Assembly: GCF_000220395.1 (NCBI RefSeq)
Contig: NW_004086253.1
Coordinates: forward strand, 1-45,969
Reading direction: 5' to 3'
Source of the DNA: Ichthyophthirius multifiliis
Lineage: Eukaryota > Ciliophora > Oligohymenophorea > Hymenostomatida
DNA length: 45,969 nucleotides
Part shown: piece by piece, positions 11,972 through 22,706 of the stretch
How positions within the stretch are numbered: position 1 is the stretch's first letter
How the letters are laid out: each line of letters begins with the position of its first letter
Translations under genes and position numbers: made by a program
The notes under the pieces: generated by a model
Seen by the model: only the letters and a program-made list of their open reading frames with translations
Database searches by the model: none
What the model was told of the DNA's origin: nothing

Positions 11972-13882
11972 TTATATATTAATTATTATTATTTTAATAA
12001 AGCTTATAGAAATTAATAATAGTAATAAAAGAGGTTCAATTGAATTAAAAAAAATAATTGAAACTACTTAAAGTATAAGAATTACAAATTAATAACATAT
12101 TTTTTAGTAATAAAAAAAGAAAACCACCTTAGCCGATTTTTTTAAAAAAGAAAATACGCTTAATGATAAAATAGATATAAATGTAAAAGATTGTAATAAA
12201 AAGGCTATTTTTTTTCGTAATTTTGATATTTAATTAGATTCTTAATTTTAAAATGAAGTATATAAATATTCAGAAACTTCTAAGATACCTTTTATATTGT
12301 CAATATGTTAATAAAATAAATAAGAATATACAGATTGTGATTTTATAAATTTTTAAAATGTAGAAATTAATCATCTTACGTTATTAATTTATATTATTTT
12401 ATAAATAGAATTAAATTTAAGACCTTTTCATAAATAAGGAATGAAACAATTTTTAGAATATATAAATAATAAAGATAATTTTGAATTTAATATAGATAGT
12501 AATATAATAAAAACCATAATAAAAATAATAAAATTATTTGGAAATAATATGAATTTTATTTTCGCTTTTTTTTAAAATAATTATAAATATGTTGGTAACA
12601 AACAAGTTTTTATTTCAAAATGTTTTTAATAAATTTAACTTTCTTAATTTAAAATTGACAACTTTAATTTTATACAGAAAGAAAATATAAATCTATAAAT
12701 TATTAGTAAAAAAAATATTTAAATAAAAATTTTAAAATATATAAATATACAAAAAAATAAAATATATATATATATATATATATATTTTTATATATATTAA
12801 ATATTTTATTATTCATATATTTATTTTTAAAGAATAGTATTGTTAATTTACATTTGAAATCTTTTATTAAATTTTTCTTAATGAATGCTTTTATTATAAT
12901 AATGTTTAATAACCAAATTCCGATTAATAAGAATTTAATTGTTTTAACGAAGAAGAATTATAAAATTATGTAAAAAACTTAGAATTTGTTCAAACCTATG
13001 ATATTTTATAAGTAAAATTTAAAATAAAATTTAAAAAAATAAAAATTAGAATTCTTTCTAAGTTTTAAAATCAAAATAAAGCTTTAATTAAATATTATAA
13101 AATAATAATGTAAAAGATTAATTTTTTCTTTAAAAATATACTTTTTCAGATTCAAATATAGGATTTTATTAATAAAATTAATTTAATAATATAGTACTTA
13201 ATAACGAATTATAAAAAATTTAAAATCAAATAGATATTTTTATATTTGAAAATAATCTAATATTATAAGATTAAAATGCTTTAATATCTAATAGTATGAA
13301 TACAGATTATTAGTAAATTTATTTTAAATAGAATTAAATTATAATTATATTTAATATATCTATTTTTATATCATTAGGTTATTAATTAACCAAATTTAAA
13401 AAAAATATTTTTTTAAATTTTTAAAACATACGACTAATAATCAGATTAATATGAATATAATTTAAGGAAATCTTAAATTAAGTAATATTATTAAATTCTA
13501 CAAGTAAAATTAAATACTTTCGAAACAAATTTAATTTTTTTTTATGAATTATTAAATAGTAATTAAACAATGTTTAGTTGATAGAGATAAAAAGAGGAAG
13601 AACTCGATCAGGCATTTAATTTAAAAAGTATATAAATAAAATATTTTATTGTTATTTATATTTTTATATAGAAATACTCCTTTATTATAAGAATATTTAA
13701 AAAATGATTTATATAGTTAATATAATATTATCCATAATGGTTTTTATTATTAATATAAAAAATATGAATTGTAATATACATAAAGTGATGAAAATAAATT
13801 AAATCAATAAGAATAAAACGATGAATCTGATATTAATTAAATAAATTTAAAAAAGTTTCAAGATATTGGTATTTCAAAATGA
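10894..13882 (+). CDS. ELG1/ATAD5-like AAA+ ATPase (RFC-like clamp unloader large subunit), about 840 aa
   Basis: ELG1/ATAD5 replaces Rfc1 in an RFC-like complex that unloads PCNA after replication. Suggested exons: 10894-11538, 11592-11891, 12003-12705, 12833-13011, 13082-13109, 13150-13312 and 13378-13882. They sum to 841 codons, with phases closing at TGA 13880-13882; exon 5 is the least certain. A Lys/Asn/Gln-rich N-terminus carries a basic Pro stretch. LWIRKYYKN corresponds to the family WxxKYxP box. An acidic Ser/Asp insert precedes Walker A GEQGCGKTT (11829-11855). The segment LIEINNSNKRGSIELKKIIE matches the ATAD5 'FEVNASSQRSGRQIL' region, and ADFFKKEN its Phe-Phe/Tyr box. At the Walker B position I see AIFFRNFDIQLD, which lacks the usual acidic DExx pair. 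Basic DRDKKRKN matches the late conserved block. It lies 152 nt before the thioredoxin reductase gene on the same strand. Confidence 0.8.
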
Positions 13883-14033
13883 ATTAATATTTATAAATTA
13901 ATTAATTTTAATAAAAATGTTAATATATGAAAATTTCTGTAAAAATATTTTATTTTATTTTTTTAAAAAAAAAACTAAATATAAAAAATATATATATATA
14001 TATATATATATATTTTTTAATAAACCTTTTTAT

Positions 14034-16194
14034 ATGTTTTGTAAACTTAAAAAAATAACAAATTATAAGGTTAATTAAAAATATAAACTTAATTACAAGT
14101 TTTCATATTAAGCTTCATATTAATAATAACCATTATAAAATTACCAGGAAAATTCATTTAATTAAAATTCCCAAAATCAAAATACAAATAATAAAAATGA
14201 AAACCAAGAAAATATAAATAATGAAACTAAATATGATTATGACGTGGCTATTATAGGAGGAGGAAGTGCAGGTTTAGCATTTGCATTTGAAGCATAAAAA
14301 TTAGGCTTAAAAACAATAATATTTGATTATGTAGTTCCTTCTAAGCAGTAATAATAATAAAAAAATGAAAAAACATATACATATTTATATTTTATTTTTT
14401 TAAAAAGAGGCACTTAATGGGGTATTGGAGGCACATGTGTAAATGTAGGTTGTATACCAAAGAGATTATTTCATACTGCTTCTGTAATAAAGGATAATAT
14501 TTTAAAAGCGAACGATTTTGGGTTTTTTGATGATTAAAATTTCCAAAATAACCCTTAAGCTATTAGCTTTAGTTGGGAAAGATTAATATCTAATATATAG
14601 AGTTATATAAGTGATTTAAATTACAAATTTTTATTTTAATTAAATTCAAAAGAAATTACATATATAAATGCATTAGCAACATTAAAGGATAAAAATACGA
14701 TATTACATACTTAGGATAAAAATTAATTAAAAAAATGTATAAAAAATCAAAACTTTGAAGAAATTAAAGACAATAAAATTACGGCTTAATATATAGTTAT
14801 ATGTGTAGGAGGTAGACCAAAAAGCTTAAAAATAAATAAAAAATAAGAAAAAATATAATAAATGATTACTAGTGATGATTTATTTTCTTTATAAAAAAAA
14901 CCTGGAAAAACTTTAATTGTAGGAGGCGGGTACATTGCAATGGAATGTGGTGGATTTTTAAGTAATTTAGGAATTTAGACTACTGTATTAACCAGAAATG
15001 GATGGTTAAAAGATTTCGATAGAGAAATGGTATAAGCTATTATTGAGAACATGAAAGAAGTTAAAAAAGTTAATTTTATTGATAAAAGTATAATTTAAAG
15101 TATTTAAAAAATAGAAAATAATGAAGAAAAAATTAATGTTTGTTATAAAAATTTAAATGATAATAAAATTACTTGTGATTAATTTGATTTAATATTATAA
15201 GCTATTGGAAGAAAACCGAATTCTAAATATTTAAATTTGAATAATTTGGGAGTTTAAACTAGTTAAAATAAAAAAGTATTTTTTTAAAAAATATAATATT
15301 TAATATACAATAATTTTAATTATTACATATATGTAAAGAGATATTCAAATTAAGATATAAATTATAAAAAATATAATTTTATTATTATATATTTTTTTTA
15401 TTATATGAATATATATATATATTTATATATATATATATATATTATATAATTATTTTTTTCTTTATTTTTTTTTTTTTTTTTATTATAATATCTTATATAG
15501 ATTTTAAGTGGCAACTTTAATAATTATGAATAAACTAGTATTCAAAATATTTTTGCTGTCGGAGATATATTAGAAGGTTTATTTATATTTATATAATTAA
15601 TATAATTTTTTTTTTTATTTTTATTATAAAAGGTGTACCTGAACTTACTTCTACAGCATAAATGTCATCTAGGCTTTTAGCTCATAGAATTTATGGATAT
15701 AAAAATAATTTAGGAGAAGATTAAATGAAAAATTATAAAATGAATTATAAAAATACACCAACAACATTATTTACTCCTTTAGGTTTTTTTATTTTTTTAT
15801 TTTATTTATTATAATCATAGAATATAGTTTTGTTGGAATACATGAAGAATAAGCTATTTAGGAATATGGAATTGATAATATAGAAGTATACCATTAACGA
15901 TTTTTACCTTTAGAAGACTAATTAACAATATCATAATACAATTAATAGTAAAAATCATTTATTAAAATAATTTGTGATAAATCAAATAATGACAAAGTTT
16001 TAGGAATACATTATTTAGGTTTAAATGCAGGAGAAATACTATAAGGATATGTTGTTGCATTTAACTAAAATTTATTCAAAAAATAATTAAATTAAACTAT
16101 TACAATACATCCAACTTCAGCTGAAGAGATTTTAAGTACTAATATAAGTAAATCTTCAGGTGAAAATTTCGATAAAGATATGTGCTGAGCTTGA
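14034..16194 (+). CDS. Thioredoxin reductase, large (animal-type) flavoenzyme with predicted C-terminal Sec
   Basis: It uses NADPH and FAD to reduce thioredoxin. Exons 14034-14347, 14408-15275, 15501-15576, 15633-15782 and 15821-16194 join in phase to 594 codons. A ~65-residue Lys/Tyr/Asn/Gln-rich N-terminus precedes the FAD-binding VAIIGGGSAGL; it might act as a mitochondrial presequence. Next come the GTQWGIGGTC block and redox CVNVGC (14436-14453). The NADPH-domain glycine motif TLIVGGGYIAMECGG follows, then VGDILEGVPELT, the FTPLEY interface segment and the catalytic HPTSAEE dyad (about 16108-16128). The frame ends Met-Cys-TGA-Ala-TGA. The first TGA (16186-16188) sits where animal enzymes have Sec in Gly-Cys-Sec-Gly, so I read it as Sec and 16192-16194 as stop. 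If the first TGA terminated, the essential C-terminal redox pair would be lost. The flanking Met and Ala instead of Gly are unusual. Confidence 0.93.
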
Positions 16195-16304
16195 TTTAAT
16201 TTATGTGGTAAATTGTTATTTTTTATACTAAAATATTTTTCTTTTTTTTCTTTTATGGATTACTTACTAAAAGAAATTAGAAAAAAAATTAAAATATTTT
16301 TTGA

Positions 16305-16348
16305 ATGATTCTTTTTGTTTAAAATTCATTTTTGAATATATAAAAAGA
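16305..16348 (+). promoter_or_regulatory. Candidate SECIS element in the thioredoxin reductase 3' UTR
   Basis: A eukaryotic SECIS is expected in the 3' UTR of a selenoprotein mRNA. About 110 nt after the stop there is ATGA (16305-16308), 12 nt of U-rich stem, AAAA (16321-16324) and a returning A-rich arm ending in GA (16347-16348). The ATGA-to-AA spacing fits the rule. Pairing beyond CTTTTT/AAAAAG is poor, so this is only a candidate. Confidence 0.25.
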
Positions 16349-16514
16349 TAAATTTTAAAATAAGCTTTTACCAATTGTATTTTTTATTTATTTTTTTAGA
16401 TAAAAATTAAATACTTTTAATATATGTTTTTTTATATGTCTCTTTTAAATACTATAATGAAAAATAATTTTATTTTATAAAAATAAATAAATTATAAAAA
16501 CACTTAAATATTTT

Positions 16515-16545
<31 letters not shown>

Positions 16546-16623
16546 TTTTTGTAATTTAATATTAGATTATTTATACTTTTTTTTTAAAAAAAATATATAA
16601 AACGAAACTTGATCTTTCATCTT

Positions 16624-19600
16624 TCATTTTTTATAATTATTAAATAAACTTTTATCAATTTTAATTTTTTTATAATTTTTTAATTTATTTAATTTTTTTC
16701 TATTTTAATTGTAATTTTTTATCCAGGCATTTTTTATTTTTTTAAGAACCCTTGAAACATTATATTCAGGATAATAAATATTAAATTCTTTAAAGCAATC
16801 GAATTGTTTTAAACATAAATCAATATCAATATCAAACAATTAAATTTAAACATTATTATCTAAATAAGAAAAAATAATCTGATTTTCTAAATAAGAAGCA
16901 GTATTTAATTTACTATTAATATTTTTATTATTATTAATATTGTTATTACTATTAATATTACTATTAATATTACTATTAATATGATTACTATTATTACTAT
17001 TACTATTACTTTTATTATTTTCAAATTAAGATAATTCCGTTTTAGATAATTTATTATAATTATTAAATTAACTTAAGTTTTTGCTTGCTTTTCTTTCAAT
17101 TAATTTATAATTGTCACCACTTCCTTTTTTAGATAATATAGATCTATATGCATTTTATATTTAAATTTAATTATTAATTTAAGTTAATATATTATTCCTT
17201 TTTTTATAAAATAATATAATATTGTATTTTATTTATTTTTTTTTTCTAAAAAAGAATACTAAATATAATCATTATATTCACAAGAACTCTGTGTTTTTTA
17301 TTTTTGTAAAGTTTTTGACCGAAACATATTTAACTAATTTATTTATTCAGAATTTTGGCTTTCAATTTTATGTGTATTATGTTTTTATTTATTTCTATAT
17401 GAATTAATATCTTCAATAGAAATTTAGCTTTTAGCTAGAATTGACTCTTCTTTTGAAATTTCATCTTTTGATTAAATCAAAGCATCTTCGTCATTATATA
17501 AAGATTCTCTAGAGTCTTATTTTATTATTCCGTTTTCAAATTTTACTTTCGGGACTCTCAAAAAAAAATCTTTATCGGTTATCTTTAGGTTCTTTAGGTT
17601 TGGTTGTGTAAAAATATTCTCTATATTCTCTTAAAACTTTGCTATTAAACTCAAACGATATTATTAAACAATTTAAGATAAATTCTATTTTTATTTTAAT
17701 GTTTAATATTTTTACTCATGAAATCTTTTAAATTTATCATTTCTATTTTGTTCTTACGAATAGTTATTTTTACTAATAATTAAATCTTAATTTGGTTAAA
17801 AAAATATTAGATTGCATTCCGATTCATCATGTGATTTATTTTTACATATTATACAATGTTATTTATAAGTTTCTTTTTCGAAAATAATTTTACTTTTTAT
17901 AAAATTATATTATTCCTTTTTTTTTTTTTTCGAATAAAAATTTTTAATTACAATCTTTTTTTTTTTTTTTTGATATAATAATTAAAAAGAAAAAAAAGAT
18001 AATTTAAGTTTTCCATATTATCTTTTTAAAATTTTTACATATTTTTTATACCAAATCTAACTCATTCTACTTTAATAATTCAAGAATATCCTCTCTTTTA
18101 CAATAAACTAAATGTGTAGTATTTTTACTTTTAGCAGTAAATGTTCTTTATCCTCCTGTAAAAAATTCCTTTTATCCAAAAAAATCTCCAATCTTATTAA
18201 AAATATATATATATGATAAAAAAAATAAAAAATTACTTTATAATTTCCTAATACAATATAATTTTAATTTAATTATTATGCATGTTCTACTTATCCCTTA
18301 AAAACATAATAAAAATTATGATCATCATCTTATCCTTTTTTAAAAATATATTCGCCTGGTCCAAATGTAATTTCATTCATTTTCTGAGAAAGTTATTGAA
18401 TAAGTTTTTCACTGAAATTTTCTTTAAAGATATTTAACTATAATAAAATTTGCCCATAAAATTCTTATTTAAATTCTTCCTATAAATTTTCTGATAAACT
18501 AGCTAAAATTAACTTTCCTTTAGTTAAAGTTTTAGTTTATTTTTCCTAAGAGTTCATATATTCTAATTATTTCATAATTTTTACTTATAAATCCCTACAA
18601 ATGCTTCTTCCTTCCATATAACTAACCATTTCATATTTTTTTAATCTTTTTTAATAAACAATTAAAAAAATAATAAACATAAATATATATACTTATAATC
18701 AGCTTAATTTTAAGAAATTTCTTAAAATATTGCGCCTATAGTACTTACTGCATACGCAAAAAATCCACAACAAAAAATAATGAAAAAAATTGTATAAATC
18801 TTCTCATTATACGTAACAGGTGAAATATCCCCAAAACCAACCGTAGCCATAGTAATAAAAGTGAAATAAACTGAATTAAGGTATTAATATTCCCATTCTA
18901 CTTATGAAAGATTATATTTAATGATCCAAGATTCATTACTGTTTAAGTAATTATAATTTCCAATATAACAAAAAATACATGCAAAATAATGAGCAGTGTA
19001 AAAAACTAAAAGAAAAAGTTTAACTAATTCATATGCTGTATAATAGTTTTATTATAATTGAAATTATTCTTCTATATTTTCTACTAAATAAAGCATTTGT
19101 TTTAAATTAAAGAAATATATTAATATCAAATATTTATATTCAGTGCTTAAAAAACATACTATTATGCAAACTAAATTAAACCAAAAATCAAATTTCAAAT
19201 AATTTTTGGCTATTTAAAGTCTACTTTTTACAACAATACCCTCATCGTAATATCCTGTATTGAATTTAAAAATAAATTGTATTAAAAATACATTTATTGG
19301 TAGATATTTATTCAAATACGTTTCTACTTTATTACTTTTTATATCAAATGTAAGTTAAAGAGGTATGGAAATATATTAAAATAATAAAAAAATTAAAAAA
19401 ATAATATTCCAGATAACTATTAAAGTTGAATTGGGTAAAAAAACAGGTAAAAAAGTAATTTGTTTGGAAAAAGGTTTATTTTAAAATTTTTATAATACTG
19501 AAGTTTATTATTTATTATATGAATCTTTTATTGATTTTCTTATTTTTTAATATTCGCTTTATTTTTTATTTTCCGTTTAAGAATTCGACAAATCCCCAAT

Positions 19601-20238
19601 TAATTAAAAATGAAAATTATTTAAAAATTAAAATCTTCTAGACTAAATTTTATTTATCATACTGTTTTTAAATTACCTTAATAATTTTATTTGACTAAAT
19701 ACTTTTAGAGGATTAGCTACTTAATTTATTTTAAGCTAGCTTCCTTTTTTTTAGGCTTTTCTTTAGAAAAATTATTCGATTAATTTCCTATTAATTTAAA
19801 CTACTAATTAAATTTGCTGAAAAACTATTAATAATTATTTATACTATTTATTGCTAATTTAGAATTTAAAGTACTTAATTCTTTCGTTTTATTTGTTTTA
19901 TTTGATATAGTAGCCCTTTAATCTTTTGTATCTAATTCATTTTCCTTAAAGATTTTAGTGCAATAATTTTAAGTCCCGAATTTTATTTAAGTTTGACTAC
20001 TTTTCATGTACATAATGGAAGATTTTTACTATAATGAAATGCTTTTATTAGTAAATTAATTTTTTTCTAAATCTTAATCGAATTTATTATTATCTAAAAA
20101 ACTCTAAAATGATTCCTTTTAATTGTTTTTGTTTATTAATGATAAATCTTATATATTTAATAGAATTCTTCTTTTATTATGATTTATTTATAAAATACTT
20201 ATATCCTCATCTTTAATTTATTGTAATTATTAAATCAT
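16624..20238 (-). CDS. Cyclic-nucleotide-gated-type potassium channel of the ciliate CNG/EAG family
   Basis: The protein is a plasma-membrane K+ channel. The start ATG is at 20236-20238 and the stop TGA at 16624-16626. A ~190-residue polar N-terminus leads to GFVEFLNGKQKIKRILKNKK, then a six-helix membrane domain beginning near 19450. The selectivity filter TVGFGDI lies at about 18824-18844, followed by the inner helix IFFIIFCCGFFAYAVSTIGAIF, a C-linker and a cyclic-nucleotide-binding domain (FGPGEYIFKKGQ, then GNYKIGDFFGQKEFFTGG). After it comes a zinc-knuckle-like CIICKNKSHDESEC cluster, Asn/Ser repeats and the tail block LCLKQFDCFKEFNIYYPEYN that I associate with ciliate channels. Introns I can place are 19635-19662 (28 nt), 18646-18692, 18193-18236 and 17198-17259. 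The junction between 17900 and 18055 is unresolved. The filter GFGD is standard for K+ selectivity; S4 charge was not assessed. Confidence 0.88.
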
Positions 20239-20472
20239 TTTTTTTTTTTCTATTTTTTATTAGTATAATTATATATAACAATTCGTTACTATTTTTTTAC
20301 TTTTTTATAAAATATTTGCTTGTTAAGTTTTTAAATGCTAATATAATAAAAATATTATTTACTTTTTTAAAATATTAAATTATATTTTAAATTAAAATTT
20401 AAAAATAAATCAATAAATAATATTAATATGGATATATTTAAAACAATTTTTTATTTAAATATAATATAAAAT

Positions 20473-20530
20473 ACTATATTATATTATATTATATATTATA
20501 TTATATTATATTATATTATATTATATTATT
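20473..20530. repeat. Pentanucleotide (ATATT)n microsatellite
   Basis: A nearly perfect tandem array of the 5-nt unit lies between the MORN3-like and K+ channel genes. It has one interruption and no coding content. Confidence 0.85.
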
Positions 20531-20757
20531 CTTTTAAAAATTAATTTTTAATAATATACATTATAATTATTTTAATTAAAAAATAAATAAATAATATTAT
20601 TATAATATGATTATTAAATAAATATAATTCACATTTATATGAATATAACTATATATTTATTATTTCTTTTAATTAATTTTACCATTTAAAAAAAAAATAC
20701 GTATATATAAAAATAAACTAAAAAATCATTATATTTTTTATAAAAAAATATATTACT

Positions 20758-22080
20758 TCAATTATAATCTTAATATCCTTACTATTCCTCATATTCTTCT
20801 TCATAATACTAGTTTTAATTATTATTTTCACTTCCCTCTTCTTGAACCTTATCTTATTTATTTTAATCACTTGCATCTTCCAAAATAATCGCAATAATTC
20901 TCGCAAAAGTTTCATAATCAATACTATCGAAAGTTTATCCTGGGTTTAATTTCGATAAATAATCTTAAATATCTTACTCTATAACAAAATAAAAATAAAA
21001 TAAAAACAAAATTAACAATATATAATAACCATTTAAATTGAAATCCATATTAACTAAAATCGCCTATAAAGCTAAAATACTAATTTTCTTATTATCATCA
21101 CAAGCCGCCATATATTCTTTTTATAATTCTATTAATTCTTCTTCAGTATAAAGTTCATCAATTGGAATAAACTTCGCTCTATAAATAGTTCTTTGTTTCC
21201 TCACATTTTCCATTGCATCTTATAATACTTAAGTAGGATTTTTTAATTTTATATCAGGAATATTTGGTAAAACATATGCATCTGTGAAATGTTTTTCTCT
21301 TTCAACTTTTATTTAATAAGGGTCTTCTACTTCCGAATAAATTCCCGTTTTAGGCATATCATCAACCCATTCTCCTACAAAAACTTAATTTTTTGACGAA
21401 AAAAAATATGATCCTTGTCCTTCTCTTTTATCATTTACCCAATGACCTTCAAAATGGTCCCCATTTCTTTTCGTCATAACCCCATACCCGCTTCTTTTTC
21501 CTATAAACCATTAGCCTTCATATACATCTCCGTTCGAATATATCATTCTACCTTCATTATGGGGTTTATCATCTAACCATAAACCATCATATCTATCTCC
21601 ATTTGCATAAAACATTGTTCCTTTTCCGGTTTTTTTATCGTCTATCCAATCTCCAGTATATTCTCGGCGTAGCTTGTTTTTTCCTTCAGATATCCAATGC
21701 GTACCTTATCCACTTCTTAGATTGTTTTACCAACCTCCCTTTTTTATTTGTTTAAAAAAAAAAAAAAAAAAAAAATTATATACTTCATATTTATCACCAT
21801 TTCCATAAAACTATATTCCGAAACCGTTTTTCTTATTATTGTTCCAATCCCCTATATATTTTGTGTTTTATATCCATTTTTCAGTTTTAACTGAACCATC
21901 TTCATTTCTTTATTTTTTCTTAATTTTTACATTTTTAATATTTTTGAAAAGAATAAAATATACTTTAACCCAATATATTGCACTATGAGGTCCATTTTTT
22001 TAAGCTTTGTGATCATTTCTTTATTTTTGTTTTTTTTATTAAAAAAAATATTTAAATTTTTGCTTATTTTAAATAATCAT
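20758..22080 (-). CDS. MORN3-like ciliary protein: MORN repeats plus a C-terminal EF-hand-like tail, about 408 aa
   Basis: MORN3 proteins are linked to cilia and to sperm flagella in animals. Exons (minus order) are 21784-22080, 21030-21738 and 20758-20978, closing in phase on TGA 20758-20760. A 45-nt in-frame segment after SAIYWVK, bounded by GT..AG, may be a further intron. The N-terminal DHKAQKNGPHSAIYWV resembles MORN3 'DRKAQRNGLRSQVYAV'. At least six MORN units follow, with the signatures YIGDW, YTGDW, YDGLW, YEGQW, FEGHW and FVGEW. A PNIPDIKLKNPTQVLQDAM segment corresponds to the MORN3 C-terminus. A longer tail then carries EELIELQKEYMAACDDNKKISILAL and FDSIDYETFARIIAIILED, which look like degenerate EF-hand units, and ends in a Glu/Gln/Asn run. 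The tail goes beyond animal MORN3 (about 240 aa). The intron at 21739-21783 contains an A22 run. Confidence 0.85.
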
Positions 22081-22706
22081 TCTAATTTTTTTATATTTTA
22101 ATACATTTTCCAAATTTACTCTTTTTATGTTGTATTTTGTTTATTTTTGTTTGTTTAATTATAAATTTAATTGATGCTATTATCGTTTTACTAATTTTTT
22201 ATTTGTCAGTTTAAATATTTAATTTTATATTATTAGTTTACTTATGAATTATCAATCATTTTATTATTTTTTTTTTGAAACTTATTTTTCTTGTATTTAA
22301 TATTCTTTTTTTATAAAATTTAATTTTTATTTTTATATATTATATTAAAAACTGCGCAAAGAAATATAAACTATATTTTAAATATTTACATATATTTTTT
22401 TTTTTAAAGACATATATATAAAGTTCAAATATAAATAAAAAAAATTAATCCTTATTAATACAAATATTAATAACTTTTTTAATTTAAATGAAAAAAATTG
22501 TAAATAAACTTTTTTTTATTAATTTTAATTTTTTTCATTATATTTTAATATTATATTAGCAAAAATAATATGCTATTTTAGTTTAATGATTAATAATCAA
22601 TTTATTAATAATAACATATTTTGAGTATTATGTTTTTATCATAAAATATAAATTATTAATTTGTTAAAATAACTTCATTTTATATATTCTAATAAACTTC
22701 TTAACT
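22081..22706. other. Divergent intergenic region
   Basis: An A/T-rich spacer between the divergently transcribed MORN3-like and coiled-coil genes. No further coding frame or recognisable element was seen. Confidence 0.5.

Noticed and set aside
15276-15500. Possible extra exon in the long TrxR intron
   Set aside because: Exons on both sides already join in phase and match the family without a gap, and the interior is A/T with an (AT)n tract.
21727-21741. ACCAACCTC, close to the Tetrahymena chromosome breakage sequence core
   Set aside because: It encodes Gly-Gly-Trp of a MORN unit, lacks the full 15-nt consensus, and no telomere or break is nearby. The AACCAACC at 18834-18843 is likewise coding (Gly-Phe-Gly of the channel filter) and misses the following Y-C.
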